DNA of 64,000 bases from Arachis hypogaea. Taxonomy: Eukaryota; Streptophyta; Magnoliopsida; Fabales; Fabaceae. The notes beneath the pieces are model-generated. The model was not told the DNA's origin. It made no database searches and saw only the letters and a program-made list of their open reading frames with translations. A program made the translations under genes and the position numbers. This document shows, piece after piece, positions 23,692-40,026 of this stretch (positions are counted from its first letter, which is position 1; every line of letters begins with the position of its first letter). The stretch lies in the NCBI RefSeq assembly GCF_003086295.3, contig NC_092050.1:147876699-147940698 (forward strand), read 5' to 3'.

Positions 23692-24560
23692 TTTATTATC
23701 GGTTTAATTACTCCGCAAGTTCCTATAATTTTACCAAATTTTCAATTAGGTCCCTATACTTTTTTCTTTTTAATTGGATTTTTGTCGTTAATTTTTTTTT
23801 TAATTAAGTCCCTGCCATGAGAATAACGTTTAAGATAATAGAATATTCTATTTAAAAAATGAATATTCTTATAATTGAATTAAAATAACTAGTTAAACAT
23901 ACATCTGTTTTTTCAAAATACCAAAAACATCCTTAGCATTTTGTCCAAAAGAAAAAAAAAAGCCTTAAGCAGCTGCTCTCTGATGATCATGTGCTCTCGT
24001 TTCTCCTCCGTCAGTTCGTCGTCTTCATTCATATCCGTCGTCGTCCGTCCGTCGCCTTCTTCTCTCTGCGCTATTCTGTTCTGCACTGTTTGGCCGTCGC
24101 AGCCCTCGCGTCTCTCGCCACGCCTCACCTCGCCTCGCCGCACTACGCCTCTCCTCGATCTGCCAAAACATGTGACATTAAAATTGATTACTATTATTAT
24201 TGTGTTCTCAAATTGTGTGAATTTGTGCTTCAATTTCAGTTTTTTCTAGTTGTTTTCAGACCCTGTCTCTCAAGCTGTGAATTCTTAAGTTGTGTGAATT
24301 TATAGTTCAATTTCAGTTTTACTTAATTGTTTGCAACTTCTGTTTGTTTCTCAAATTGTGAATTTGTTCTTCATTTCTGCTTTACTTTCAGAGTTTTCCA
24401 TTTTTATCACCAATTGTTCAAATTTGGTATATATATTTATATTCCAGTTTTCTGCTTGTGTTTAAATTTGGTGGTTGGAGAGACTGCAGTGATTGGCAAC
24501 ATTGTCTCCATTTTGCACTATGTGACCCTCGATAGTACCGGTAAGATTGGTGGGGATAGG

Positions 24561-25945
24561 TGGTGCGGTATTTGCAACCCACTAACTAACCGGCAAGTGC
24601 ACCGGGTCGTACCAAGTAATACCTTACGTGAGTAAGGGTCGATCCCACAAGGATTGATGGATTAAGCAACAATAGTGTTTGATAGGATTAGTTAGACAAA
24701 TAGAAAAGATTATTTGAATATTCAATCGTGCAGAAATTAAAATAGTAAAGTAAATAAATTGGAAAGAAAATATGGAAAAAATAGTTAAGGTTTCAGAGTT
24801 ATCTATTTTTCCGGATTAACTTTTCTTACTAACTAATTTAATTATGCAGGATTTAATTTATGGCAAACTGTATGTGACTAGACCCTAATTCCTTAGACCT
24901 TTCTAGTCTCCTCTAAAATTCATTAACTGTCAATTCCTTGGTCAATTAATTCCAATTAGAGGGTGATAATCAATTTCTAGTTTATATGCCACAAAAACTC
25001 TAATTATCCAAGAAGTAAAAGGATTATATATCAAGTATCCTGTTAAATTCAGATAATTAAAATTTAGTAGAAATTGTTTTCAAGCTGTTGTTCAAGTAAA
25101 GAGCTTTTCCAAGTTTTACAAGAACTCAAATAGAAAGAGGGTCATACTTCCGTTCCATCCAAATTCATAAGATAAAGAGCGAAAACAATTCTTAAATTAT
25201 AAATTCATACATGAATTAAAATAGAAAAAGTAATAAAATTAATCCATAGAAATAGACAGAGCTCCTAACCTTAACAATGAAGGATTAGTTGCTCATAGTT
25301 CAGAGAAGAAAACTAGGATTCTGGTAAAATGTACAGAGTTCCAATCTGATGGCATCAGGTCCCTTTTTATAACTAATCCTAATAAATTTAAAATCTAATA
25401 TTTAAAATTAAACTTAAAATAATATCTTTTCCTAATTTAAGATTTGAATTTAAATTCGAATTAATTAACAAGTCTTCAACTGATGGGTGAGGACAACTTG
25501 ATTTGTCCATTCTGCAGCATCTAATCTGTGTTTTCTGGGCTGAAAACTGAGTTAAAACAGCCCAGAAATTGCCCCCAGCATTTTCTGTCAATTCTGCAGA
25601 TCGCTCATGTGACGCGTCCGCGTCGTTCACGCGTTCGCGTCATTTGTGCAGATTTCAGTCCACGCATTCGCGTCAGGCACGCGATCGCGTCATTGCGATT
25701 TCCTCCATTCCGCGCGGTCGCGTGAGCCATGCGTCCGCGTCGGTATTCGCTGGTCATCTCCTTGGCTTCTTCTCTTTCTCTGCAGAAACTTCATCAAATC
25801 CATCCGAATGCTACCTAAAATGAATAAAATTGCACAAAACTCAAAATAGCATCCATAGTGGCTAAAATATAATTAATTCTTAATTAAACTCAACAAGTTA
25901 GATGCAAATTCACTAGAAAAAGATAGGAAAGATGCTCACGCATCA
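24561..25945. mobile_element. Solo LTR inserted in the acetyltransferase fragment
   Basis: The insert starts tggtgcggtatt and ends cacgcatca, giving TG...CA ends with short inverted termini (tggtgcg / tgatgcg). A 5-bp duplication, atagg, flanks it at 24556-24560 and 25946-25950. At 1385 bp with no gag or pol text it is best read as a solo LTR left by LTR-LTR recombination. The start (caagtgcaccgggtcgta then a gatcccacaagg phrase) resembles LTRs of plant Ty3/gypsy Tat/Ogre-type elements; that assignment is uncertain. It contains a CpG-rich motif cluster at 25610-25745. Confidence 0.8.
25610..25745. repeat. CpG-rich degenerate GACGCGnnCGCGTC-type repeats in the LTR
   Basis: Six or so variants of acgcgttcgcgtca / gacgcgtccgcgtc are packed in about 135 bp of otherwise AT-rich sequence. 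Several units are close to palindromic. They sit in the downstream half of the solo LTR. Function is unknown. Confidence 0.7.
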
Positions 25946-27004
25946 ATAGGCACCCCAAGATTAGTGATGGTGTGCTGATTGGTGTCGGTGCCACAATTTT
26001 CGGCAACGTGAGGATTGGTGAAGGTGCTAAGATTGGTGCCAGGAGCGTTGTCTTAATTGACGTGCCACCACAGACTACCGCGGTTGGGAACTCGTGGAGT
26101 TTGGTGGGTGGGAAGGAGAAGCATTCTAAGCATGAGGATGTCTCTAGTGAGTCAATGGACCATACTTCCTTCATCTCTGAATGGTCAGTTTATATTATTT
26201 GAATATGAATATGAAAGATGAATGCTTTAGAATTCAGATGGATTTAGGAAGAAAAGAAGGGGAATTTTATGTTCTTATAGAGTTTGTAGTATAATTAGAT
26301 TATAAATGTGGATTGAGAGCTTAGTTGGTTTTGAAAATCTAAGGTTACATACTGGTTTATTGTTTGTACAAGAAGATGCACACAGTGGTTGTTATGCTAG
26401 CAAGTGAGACAACATTTTCTATTCCTAATCATCCTGCATTTTCAGTTGGAAGAAAGATCAAAGAAGAGCCAACATCAAATGCTTTTGATAAGATTCTTTG
26501 GTCAATAAAGTATCAATTTCAAATATTCTACCTAAATAATCAGTATAAGTGTTCTGTTTTAAAATTGTTCAAATTGTATAAGTAAATCATGTCTGCCTTT
26601 TTAATTCATTGTTGTTTAAATTTGTTGTAGTGTAGTAGATTCTACTTATTATTCAAATATATAGTGATAATTTCTTCTTTTTTAGTTGATTGAGTATGTT
26701 ATATCTATTTGTTTAACAAAAATTTGAGCTATTTTGGATGAAAACCGATTCATTGATTGAATGTTGTAGTTATTGAACTGTGTTGAGATTTGAGAAGTGA
26801 TCTTGTAAATTCCTAATATGACTAATAAAGTTATGCCGCTATGTTCAATACTGAGATTAAGATTTTGGCTGCTACTGTCGTATGCCCGTATGATATAAAA
26901 AGAAGCTACAAACAGATAAACCAGATTTTTTATACAATTTGTATATAAATAAGTAAAAGAATAATAGTAACAAAATAAAAGAGATTATATGAATATTTTT
27001 CATT

Positions 27005-27236
27005 AAATATTTATAGTTTTACCAAATTTTTAATTAGGTCCTTATAATTTTTTTCTTTTCAATTGGGTCCCTAAAGGTATACAAATAATTTCATAATTTA
27101 CTAACATTTTTTGACATTTAATGTTAATAGAGACTAAATTAAAAAAAAAATATATAAAAAGACCCAATTAAAAAAAAATATAAAAACTTAATTAAAAATT
27201 TAGTGAAACTATAAAAATCTACAGAATAATTAAACT
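27005..27236. repeat. Foldback (inverted repeat) at the right end of the MULE-like element
   Basis: The two arms, about 27010-27070 and 27160-27236, are imperfect inverted copies of a taattaggtccctata-type sequence. The same sequence forms the left TIR of the element at 23701. The right end therefore has an extra inverted copy of the terminal repeat. Confidence 0.7.
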
Positions 27237-27295
27237 TTTATTATCCACTGAGCTTTTTTTATAGAACTTAGCTTCAGTTAGTTAATGATAAAAAC

Positions 27296-28794
27296 CAAGG
27301 TTGCGAGAACCGAATCGGTCATTGAACTGATCAAGTGACCGGTTCAATGGTTCAATGGTTCAATGGGGTTGAACCGTGGTTAAATCGTTTTAAATAAAAT
27401 ATATAATAAAATTAATAAAATTTAATATACATGTAAATATTATAGAAACTAAAGGAACTTATTATAAAAATTTGTCTATTTCAGTGTAAAAGAAACCTAC
27501 AGATCATAATTAAATTAATTTCTTTCTTCATTCTCAAATTCTCTTTCACTCTCTCTGACTTTTTGCACAACAATAAACTGGTGCTACATAATTCTTCTAT
27601 CCAGGTTCATCATCTCAGAGCAATTCCCCTTTACCTCTAATCACATCCTTGGCAACAACATACACTTCTTGTTTTTGGAGGCCAGAACCCAAAAGATCAT
27701 GTTCAAGAATCACAAAAAAGAAATCAGAATAACAAACTTACATGGAAAGTCAAACCACCAGCAACAAAAAATTCAGAATCACAAAAATTTTAACAACTTC
27801 TAATCAAATATTCAACAATAAAAACTCGAATCCAAACACAGAGAACTCACCATCCAAAGTTAAAAAATCCAAAAACAGAAAAAATAAACAAAGAATTCAT
27901 ACTCAGCAATCAGCATCCAAATTAAATTCAGAATTATATCACCAACCCCCCAACCCAAAACTCAGAACACAAAATTAACAAAATTAACAACCACTGTTAA
28001 AATTAACCATCAACCCCAACTCAGAATTCCATCAACAAAATTAATTCTGCAAAAAAAAAATTCAACAGAATCATTCAAAATAACCATTATTTCAGAAAAT
28101 CAGCAACATCATAAATTGAAGTAGCACGCTTACCAGCAACGAGGGAGGAAGGGACGTGACGACAAGGAGGAAAAAAATTCAGCTCGGACAGAAAGAGAAG
28201 GAGAGAGGGCTCGAGGACAACGACGACAGAGACTGTGACGTCAACAGCTCCAAGCAGATCTTTGAGAGGCGACGACGGCAAGGAGAAGCAATGTCTGCAA
28301 CGGTGACGAGACACGGTGCAGAGCAAAGAGGCAGCAACGGAAAGACTGACGGAAGCAGAGAAGAGGTGACGGCCAGAAACGATGAGGAGCAGGGCGAGGA
28401 GGGGAGAAGCACCGACAACCCACGATGAGGAGTGGATAGCGGTGATGGTGGCGGCTGCTCTTCGTTGGAGTTGGAGGAAGATTGGAAGGAAATTAGGGTT
28501 GAAGTGTGGTTAGGTGAGGGACTGAACAAAAGGGGCTGGGGCTATGTGGGGTTCAGACGTTCAGGCTTTCTTTTTTTTTTTAGACAAAATGACACCGTTT
28601 AAGGGTTTACTTTTAAACCAGAAAACCCGCTAAAAAACCGGACGATTCTATTGGTTCACCGGTTAACTGTCGATTTGACTGGTTTTTTCACCGATTTTTT
28701 GTTAAATGATTTTTGGCTTTATCCAGACCGGTTAGATAACCGGTTCTCAGTTAATCTAGTTGAACCAACCGGTCCGGTTCAGTTTTCAGAACCA
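27296..28794. mobile_element. Non-autonomous MULE-like element with gaaccgg-rich ends
   Basis: A perfect 9-bp duplication, gataaaaac, lies at 27287-27295 and 28795-28803. The ends are imperfect inverted repeats rich in ggttcaa / accggtt motifs. The interior 28130-28560 is GC-rich with ORFs in several frames (longest 28529-28179 minus, Ser/Pro-rich) and may be a captured 5'-UTR or exon; I do not recognise it. No transposase is present. It lies only about 50 bp from the previous MULE-like element. Confidence 0.7.
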
Positions 28795-28803
28795 GATAAA
28801 AAC

Positions 28804-29880
28804 TTATACCGGACATGGTTAAGTAGAAAATAACCTGCTTGTAGTTGTCACGTGACTTTAAACTATGTTGCAGTAATGCTAATGCATTAAGAGAGACCAC
28901 TTTTATCTATCCAATTTTGTCACAATTGAAATGCGATTTAGAATGGCTAATCAAAACAAGTAATATGTCATGGTTGGATTAGATTTGTTTAGCTGTCTAT
29001 GATGGATTGAGTTGGATCAATTTTGACTCTACCTAACTTTACCCATTCCTTAGTTATCTTGACTAAAATTGACTAAATTGATTCTTTTTCATCCATGATT
29101 AAATATCTCTTAATTTTTTTACTTATTGTCAAATATAGTGTTTAATTTTTACTTAGCATCTAATGGAGACAAGCAGGAATGTTATACTACATGAAGAGAT
29201 TATCAAAAATTCGAAATCTACCCTAAATTTTTTCAACAAAACTCGAATTTTATGGATTAGGTTAATAAGTTCCCTGGTTGGCCCAATCCAGTAGACACTT
29301 TTGTTGGATCCAAATATAAAGTACCATTTTGAAACAAAAAGAAACCCTTCCAAAAAAGGGTAAAAAAAAAAAACACAGCTTGTTATGAGTTACGACTCAT
29401 GCTAAGAGCAACGTACTATAGCGGGAGGACCAGAGCCTGGTCGGCGACATGACCCTCATTAGCGCCGCCCCCAGTCTGTGTACCCTGTGATACAAAGGGC
29501 TGGCAATCCACGAGTTTAACTTTATTTTAAAACTCAAATTTTATTTTAATTTTATCCATATTCTAAAATTTTACACCGATTTTATTCGATTCGACTAATA
29601 ATAAATTAATTATTTTTAATTAAATATTAATATTTAATTATTTTATAGTTCATAAATAATTAGTTTATCGAATTATAAACCTTATTCAAACCAAGTGAAT
29701 CGAATTGGATATTTGCGGATAGGGTTATTATGATACTTGACATTTGACCCACCTTATCTGACCAACAACTAGTCACTCACCTCACCGGGCTGCTTTATAC
29801 TTCAGACGCGAGCGTGTTCGATATTCCAACCCACAGCGCGTGGTCAAGCATTCAAAACTTTCAAGTGGGGTTTCATAAAG
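28804..29880. other. Intergenic sequence upstream of the kinesin gene
   Basis: Mostly AT-rich. A GC-rich island at 29395-29515 has no ORF or recognised RNA, and an AT-rich stretch with ccgattttattcgattcg phrases (29520-29740) looks like a decayed MITE. I see no supported gene. Confidence 0.55.
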
Positions 29881-29984
29881 TCAATATTGAATAAACCCCA
29901 AAGCTGCATGGTCCATGACTACCGGCTCGGTCCTCCCTCTTTTGAAAAACAAATAGACCCCGCCCACGCGCTTCCTCAACCAAC

Positions 29985-30257
29985 CAGTGTTCAGCTCTTC
30001 TCCTTTTCAATTTTCAAAATCATTTTCCTTTTCCTTTTCCTTTCCCCTTCGAGTCTTCGACTTCCTCCTCTCACGCCTAAAACCACTGTTTGTTTCCCAA
30101 GAAAAGCAGAGGAAGAAAAAAAGAAGAGAAAAGAAAAGAAAAGAAAAGAAAAGAAAGCAGAGCCAGCATCTAAAATAGAAGCAATCAAGTATCCTCACCA
30201 ACCACCTGCTCAGATTCCGCACTGTCGTTCTCTCCGTCGTCGGATTTTCCTCCATAG
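29985..30257 (+). promoter_or_regulatory. Probable 5' leader of the kinesin-13 gene
   Basis: The sequence upstream of the chosen ATG at 30258 has a long pyrimidine tract (ttttccttttcctttcccc, 30020-30075), then a purine tract of repeated gaaaa units (30108-30157), then a pyrimidine-rich stretch up to the start codon. Such CT-rich leaders are common in plant genes. The short upstream ORF reading through here (29887-30348) shows no homology and is judged a shadow. The transcript start is not determined. Confidence 0.5.
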
Positions 30258-34653
<4,396 letters not shown>

Positions 34654-37600
34654 TGTTAATGAGGTCATGCTTGGTGTGTTTGTGTTGTGGATGTGCAATA
34701 CTTTTCACTTATTGTTGCTGAGATCTTCACTGCAATGGATTGTTTCTCATGTGTTTTAGTTAAGAATGTTCACAAGATTATTGTGGTTCTGGAGTTCAGA
34801 AATGGGAATCACCCTTGTCTTTGTCTTTGTTCTTTGCCCTAAATCCTCAGACAAGCCACTACTGTGGCTTGAAATGAATTGAACGGTATGCAGATGGGCA
34901 TCCACAATTTTCGCAATCCGAGGAGTGTACATTATACAGTCGAATTCCCTGTTGGGGGGTTGCTAGTCTTGCAACCTTGAATAGTTGAATCTTTATTCTC
35001 AATTTATATTATTGTATTTTTTAATTTATGTACCGTCTTCCTTGATGGATTTGACCATGGCATACTTGTCATCGTGTCTTGTTATATACTATATCACATT
35101 CAATGTATCCCCCTTATCTTTCCCTTCCTTTTATGATAATATTAAACCCCAGGGTTAGTTTTGTATTAAGGGAAAAGTAGAAGTACTTTTGGTTTCATTT
35201 TTTGTATTTTCTTTTTTAGAAATTTGTGAAAGAAGTGAAAATAAAAGATAAAATTTTATGATTTTCACTTTGTTCACACAATTCTAAAAATCGAAAATAT
35301 TAAGAACGAAAATAGAAACCAAAACAAACTGGTTCTGGGTGTCTAGTGGTCTTGTGCTGACAAGTGAATGGCCAAATACTGGAAATAAAATATGGAAGGC
35401 CATTGGGGAGCACATCTAGATCCTTTGATCATCTTCGATTTGCCTCAGTAGATGTCAATGTGTGTATTTTTCTAAGTTGACTCATTTTAGGGTTGATGAC
35501 TTGAATGAGGAGTTCTAGATAACAGCTTACTTCATGCCAAAATCTAAAGTCACAATCTCTGGATTTATAATACTTCGTTGGGTGATGCAGATTGCAGATT
35601 GCAACTGTTGTATGCTTCACAAAATCTTTTTCAATATTTCTAGGCATACGCAAATAATATCCATTGGTTAAGGGTAGGGTCACCCTTGATCCTTGTTAAC
35701 TCTGATGATGTTGCCCTAATCTAACTTGCAAAATTGTAATTGAATTCCTTCGTTGTCTCCCTTGACACCTGTCCCACAACACCCGTGCCCTGTTGCTTTC
35801 AAAATTCAAAGCACACAACCTTTGTTGTGTCACTACAGTAGTACAGGTCGTTTTGACAATGTCAAATGTGTCATAATAAGTAACACCTTGACCATGATAG
35901 CTGCACAGCCCCAAGTGGACACCTTCAGTGCCCACCAAATTACTGTCCTTTTGTTCTCAAAATCTGGTGATGTGTCATTCCTTATAAACTACTGTTATCC
36001 AAAGTAAATTATCATGTTAATCCTTGAAATATTAATTTATTTGTCAAAATAGTTGTTATATAAAAGGTTATGTTTCATTGGGTCTTAGGTCATTTGTCTA
36101 TTTTCACACTTCAAGTTTTAGTTTACTTACAAAATTTTTACCTTGAATGAATCGTCAGACAAACCAAATATTTACTATGAGGTGTTTATTATTTTTTTAA
36201 ACATTTTTTAATAAATGAATCATTTGAAAGGTAAAATAGTGATTTTTTTTTTTGTTTTATTACATTAAGAGAGGCTCTGATCCGAAACCTCTATACTGGA
36301 AAAGGGGACAGATGTAATGTGAGTTAAAAGCTCGTTGGTTGAATCTTTTGAAAGGTAATATAGTGATTTTATTCTTTTATTCATTGATAATTGTTAGTTA
36401 TTACTTATTGCCATACCAAGACAATGAAGCAGAATCACAAATTATGGTGGAGCATTGATCACAAAGTATTTTTGGCACTGCCACCTGTTGTTGTGTGCAA
36501 GAGACACGGTGCTGAAAAGAAACGCTTTGATCTGGCCAATGAAATTTCGTTCTGCTCCATTTTGTTATTATCCTCTTTGTCTGTGTCACCCTTGATGATG
36601 ACCTTGCTCGGGTTTAGGTGGACATCGTTTATGGGGGGGGGGCTCTTGCTAGCCGTAAATAAAGCATCTACCCTTCTTTTTCGGTTTGGCCTCAAATCCC
36701 TGTTATATGTGTACTTACACTTTGGCACTTGTCCATGAACTAAAGTCGGCTCATTATGAATCTGAAAATTTTGGCATAATTTAAGTTCGAAAATTTCATT
36801 TCACAACTATTACCATATCGTTATAACACGTACTAATATTTTCTTTAAGATTAGTTAATATTTAATTTTACTGTTTTCGTCATACATTATGGGCTCATTT
36901 TCAATTCCAAATACAGCTCATTTTCGTGTAAATAATTTTCTTTTTCTTCCTCCCATCCCTCTGGCTCTTACCCTGACCCTCCCCTTATTTATTTATTTTT
37001 TTGGGACGGGTACAAGCACATAAGCTCCAAGAGCTCTGGGACACGGGAGCATTCAGGATAGGATCAAGACAAAAGCCAGCAAAATGAAGCTAAAAACAAT
37101 TAACATTACGACGAAAATCCTTGAACAACATCTCAATAATCACACGTGGCTAGCAAGTAGGAACTTTATTTCTTGGGAGCTGAGCTACAAGGAATTATAG
37201 TTGAAGAAAATTTACATCTAAAGATGAAACATGAGATAAAACTAGCATACTATTAGGTGTAAGATGGGGAAAGGTGGCACTTTATATGGACTCTAAAGAA
37301 TACTGATTAAATTTGTTCGAATAGAAGGTAAAGTAGTTCCATGATACATTTTTGTCAATGCCTAACCGGTAACCATGATATAATAGTTAACGAACCAACA
37401 GCAATTGTGATAGCAATACAGATAATGTAAAATCCAAGTTTATTTATTTATTTTTTTTTTGTAGGCAACATCTTTTGGATAGCTTAGCAGAACCGAATAG
37501 ACTAACAATAACATGCATGTTGGTGTAGAATCATCAATAACTTTTTCCCGAGTCAAGACAAACTAAGTAGACAAGAACCCTTTTCTAAAGCAAAACCTTC

Positions 37601-38719
37601 TTATTCTCAAGTACCACACTTTTAGAATAGAGTAAATGAATTGATCTCCATCGAGTCAATAATCTTAGCAAGATTACATTGAGAAAAAAACACGATTGAT
37701 ATTATACTTAATACTAATTTATTAAGTTCGATCAACAAGGGAATTGTCTCTCTAGTTTATGAGAAGCTTAATACGCTCAGACAACACATGTTTGAAGCAT
37801 GTGATATTCACAACTGTTTCTGGTCTATGATATATTGATATTCGCAAAGATGACGACAATTATGAAAGGGGGACCTCAACTTCCTATTAAATATGCAGAA
37901 ATGAAGTTTGTAATTTTTTTTTTTTACATCTCTTTTATTCAATTTTTTTATGATAAATGCATCATTAGTATAAAATAGTAAAATAACTACATTTTACATT
38001 AATCGCATAAATGATCATTCAAAAGAATTAATATGATTGAATGATTGTATAAAATATTTTATATTGTCAACACATTAAAATATTGTTAATACTAAAAGTA
38101 AAATATATATACAAAATTGGTGCATATACCATTCTTCTTAAATATATGATCAAGCTCCCCATACTCAATCCAATATAAAATAATTTTATTTTTTTAAAAA
38201 ATAAAACTTTGAAAAACTAAGAATTGATATTGATCGTAGTATAAAATTATATAAGTAGAGTAGGAAATACTCGATGTATCACATATTCCAAATACTATGC
38301 GCTATGAGTATAAATGTCTCCAATAATAAAACAAGTATAATTTCTTAGTGGTTGTAATAATGTTTAGCTCTACTAGATTGTGTCGCGAACCAATGCCACA
38401 TTGCCTCAAATGAATTTTAAATCAAGTGTTAAAAATGCACTTAGTGAGACAAAAAGCTCTACTTCAAGCTAACGGTGGTTATGGTGCCCATTCAAGTAGT
38501 TAAGTGCCATAAGCCCACAACTTAAAGCACATTAAGTATGTGTGTGTGTGTATATAATCATATTTGACTTCTTGTATGTTGATCCATAACACAATTAATG
38601 CAGAGTCACAAAATTATTAACTTTTGTGAACGCAAGTAAATTATCATTTTTAGGGATAGACAAGGAAAATAAACAAAATGGCGCTGATTTATTTTTTCAT
38701 ATATAATGAAAAAATAAAA
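34654..38719. other. Kinesin 3' region and AT-rich intergenic sequence
   Basis: The kinesin 3' UTR probably occupies the first few hundred bases. The remainder to 38719 has only short ORFs without recognisable domains (for example 35429-36007 and 36391-36738, overlapping on both strands). No element ends were identified. Confidence 0.55.
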
Positions 38720-38758
38720 AAAATAAAAGAGTAAAGTACTGTTTTGGTCCAACTATCA

Positions 38759-39312
38759 TGGTTCACGGTCTTGGACACATTCCAACACTATCGTGTCGAT
38801 ATTCGAACTTATTCAATTTCTTGAATTAAGACCAAGTCAGTTTAACCCTCAATATTTAGCAAAAAAGCTAATAACACAAAAGAACACAAGAGAAATGAAG
38901 CGTTGGTGAAAAGACACTCTATTACTCAAGTGTTTTATTACAAATGATTCACACACTCAAACTCTAACTCTCACCTCCTATTTATAGCCACTCACCTCTT
39001 TAATTGGTGGTTAGGATTAAATCTAATCAACGGTCTAGATTAATCATTTAGAACCTTCAATACAAATATCTATCCTACCACAACTTTCTAAATACTTCTA
39101 GATTATTTCATACTACTCTTTATACTCCTATATACATCCACACTCTTCTAGAATACTCTACGGCCTTTCAGAGTCTTCTAGAATCTTCTAGGGTATTCCG
39201 GAATCTTCTACGATATTTTAGAACATTTCAGAACCATCTAGAGCATTCTCAAACACTCCAGAAAAATTATACAAATACCGATAAATCTAACCTTCTAAAA
39301 TTTACCGGAACA
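38759..39312 (-). repeat. 3' LTR of the chromovirus
   Basis: It aligns along its full length with 43183-43723. It contains dense ttctagaa-type motifs at 39145-39245, including two TTCnnGAAnnTTC trimers at 39176-39188 and 39196-39208, which match heat-shock-element spacing. Confidence 0.85.
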
Positions 39313-40026
39313 TTCTTTCCCACCTAATGCGCAGACGTCCTTATCGTGTTCTGTTCATGATAGCGCTCTATGTGTTCTTGGAATTGCCACAGATCTTCAC
39401 GAGCTTTCCAAGTAGTTTCGGTTAGCGGGAGTCATTTTCACTTGATCAAGTATTGGATACTTGGTGGTACTCCTCTTCGTCGCACGACGCGATTAGCTAA
39501 GATCTCTTTGATTTCTTTATCAAAGGATCTAATCACCACAGGCGGAGCATGACTCGAGTCACCTCTACTCGATTCATCTTGATCTTCATGATATGGTTTA
39601 AACATACTCACATGGAAGACCGGGTGGATCTTCATAGAGAGAGGGAGTTATACTTTGTAAGCAACCTCCCCAACACGTCCAATGATCTCAAATGGCTCTT
39701 TGTATTTGCGGATTAAGACCTTATAAACCTTGCGAAAGACTTTAAATTGTTGTGGAAGAAGTTTAATCATTACATTGTCTCCCACTTGATAGCTTGCATG
39801 CCTCCTCTTCTTATCTACCCATTTCTTCATCCTCTTTGCAGGTTTGTCGAGGTAAGAACGAATGACATCTGCTTGTTCTTCCTATGACTTAATCATATGA
39901 TAAGCTCCAAGGCTCTTCCTTGAGTAAGAGGAAGAAAGAGAATGTGGTGTAAGCGGCTATTGTTTGGTCACAATCTCGAATGGACTCTTCCCTATGGACT
40001 CGCTTCTTTGCAAATTGTATGAGAAC

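Larger units (their letters stand above)
24469..26202 (+). pseudogene. Serine acetyltransferase C-terminal fragment, interrupted by a solo LTR
   Basis: Two blocks, 24469-24560 and 25951-26202, join in frame once the LTR and one copy of its target duplication are removed. They read as the C-terminal part of plant serine acetyltransferase (SERAT, the enzyme making O-acetylserine for cysteine synthesis). Visible are VVGETAVIGN, then the left-handed beta-helix hexapeptide region (IGVGATIFGNVRIGEGAKIG) and a C-terminal tail ending in Tyr-Ile-Ile, the tail used to bind cysteine synthase partners in this family. The N-terminal half is absent; upstream sequence (24000-24468) is unrelated. Conserved positions are altered, so even without the LTR it is a capture-derived pseudogene. 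Confidence 0.85.
23701..27236 (+). mobile_element. MULE-like element carrying a serine acetyltransferase fragment
   Basis: The flanks show a perfect 9-bp duplication, tttattatc, at 23692-23700 and 27237-27245. The left end (ggtttaattactccgc...) aligns with the complement of the right end (agtttaattattctgt...) over roughly 65 bp at about 75% identity by eye. The interior has a GC-rich 5'-leader-like block (24000-24170), a serine acetyltransferase coding fragment, and a likely 3' UTR (26203-27000). No transposase is visible, so this is a non-autonomous, gene-carrying (Pack-type) element. A solo LTR of 1385 bp was inserted later. Alternative reading: a small foldback MITE at 27005-27236 plus unrelated left sequence. 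The exact TSD argues against it. Confidence 0.7.

Noticed and set aside
23941..24305. ORFs in the GC-rich leader of the acetyltransferase-carrying element
   Set aside because: Several frames are open with biased composition; this is more like a captured 5' UTR than coding sequence.
36391..36738. Overlapping ORFs on both strands
   Set aside because: No homology recognised, no codon or splice support, and similar length on opposite strands.
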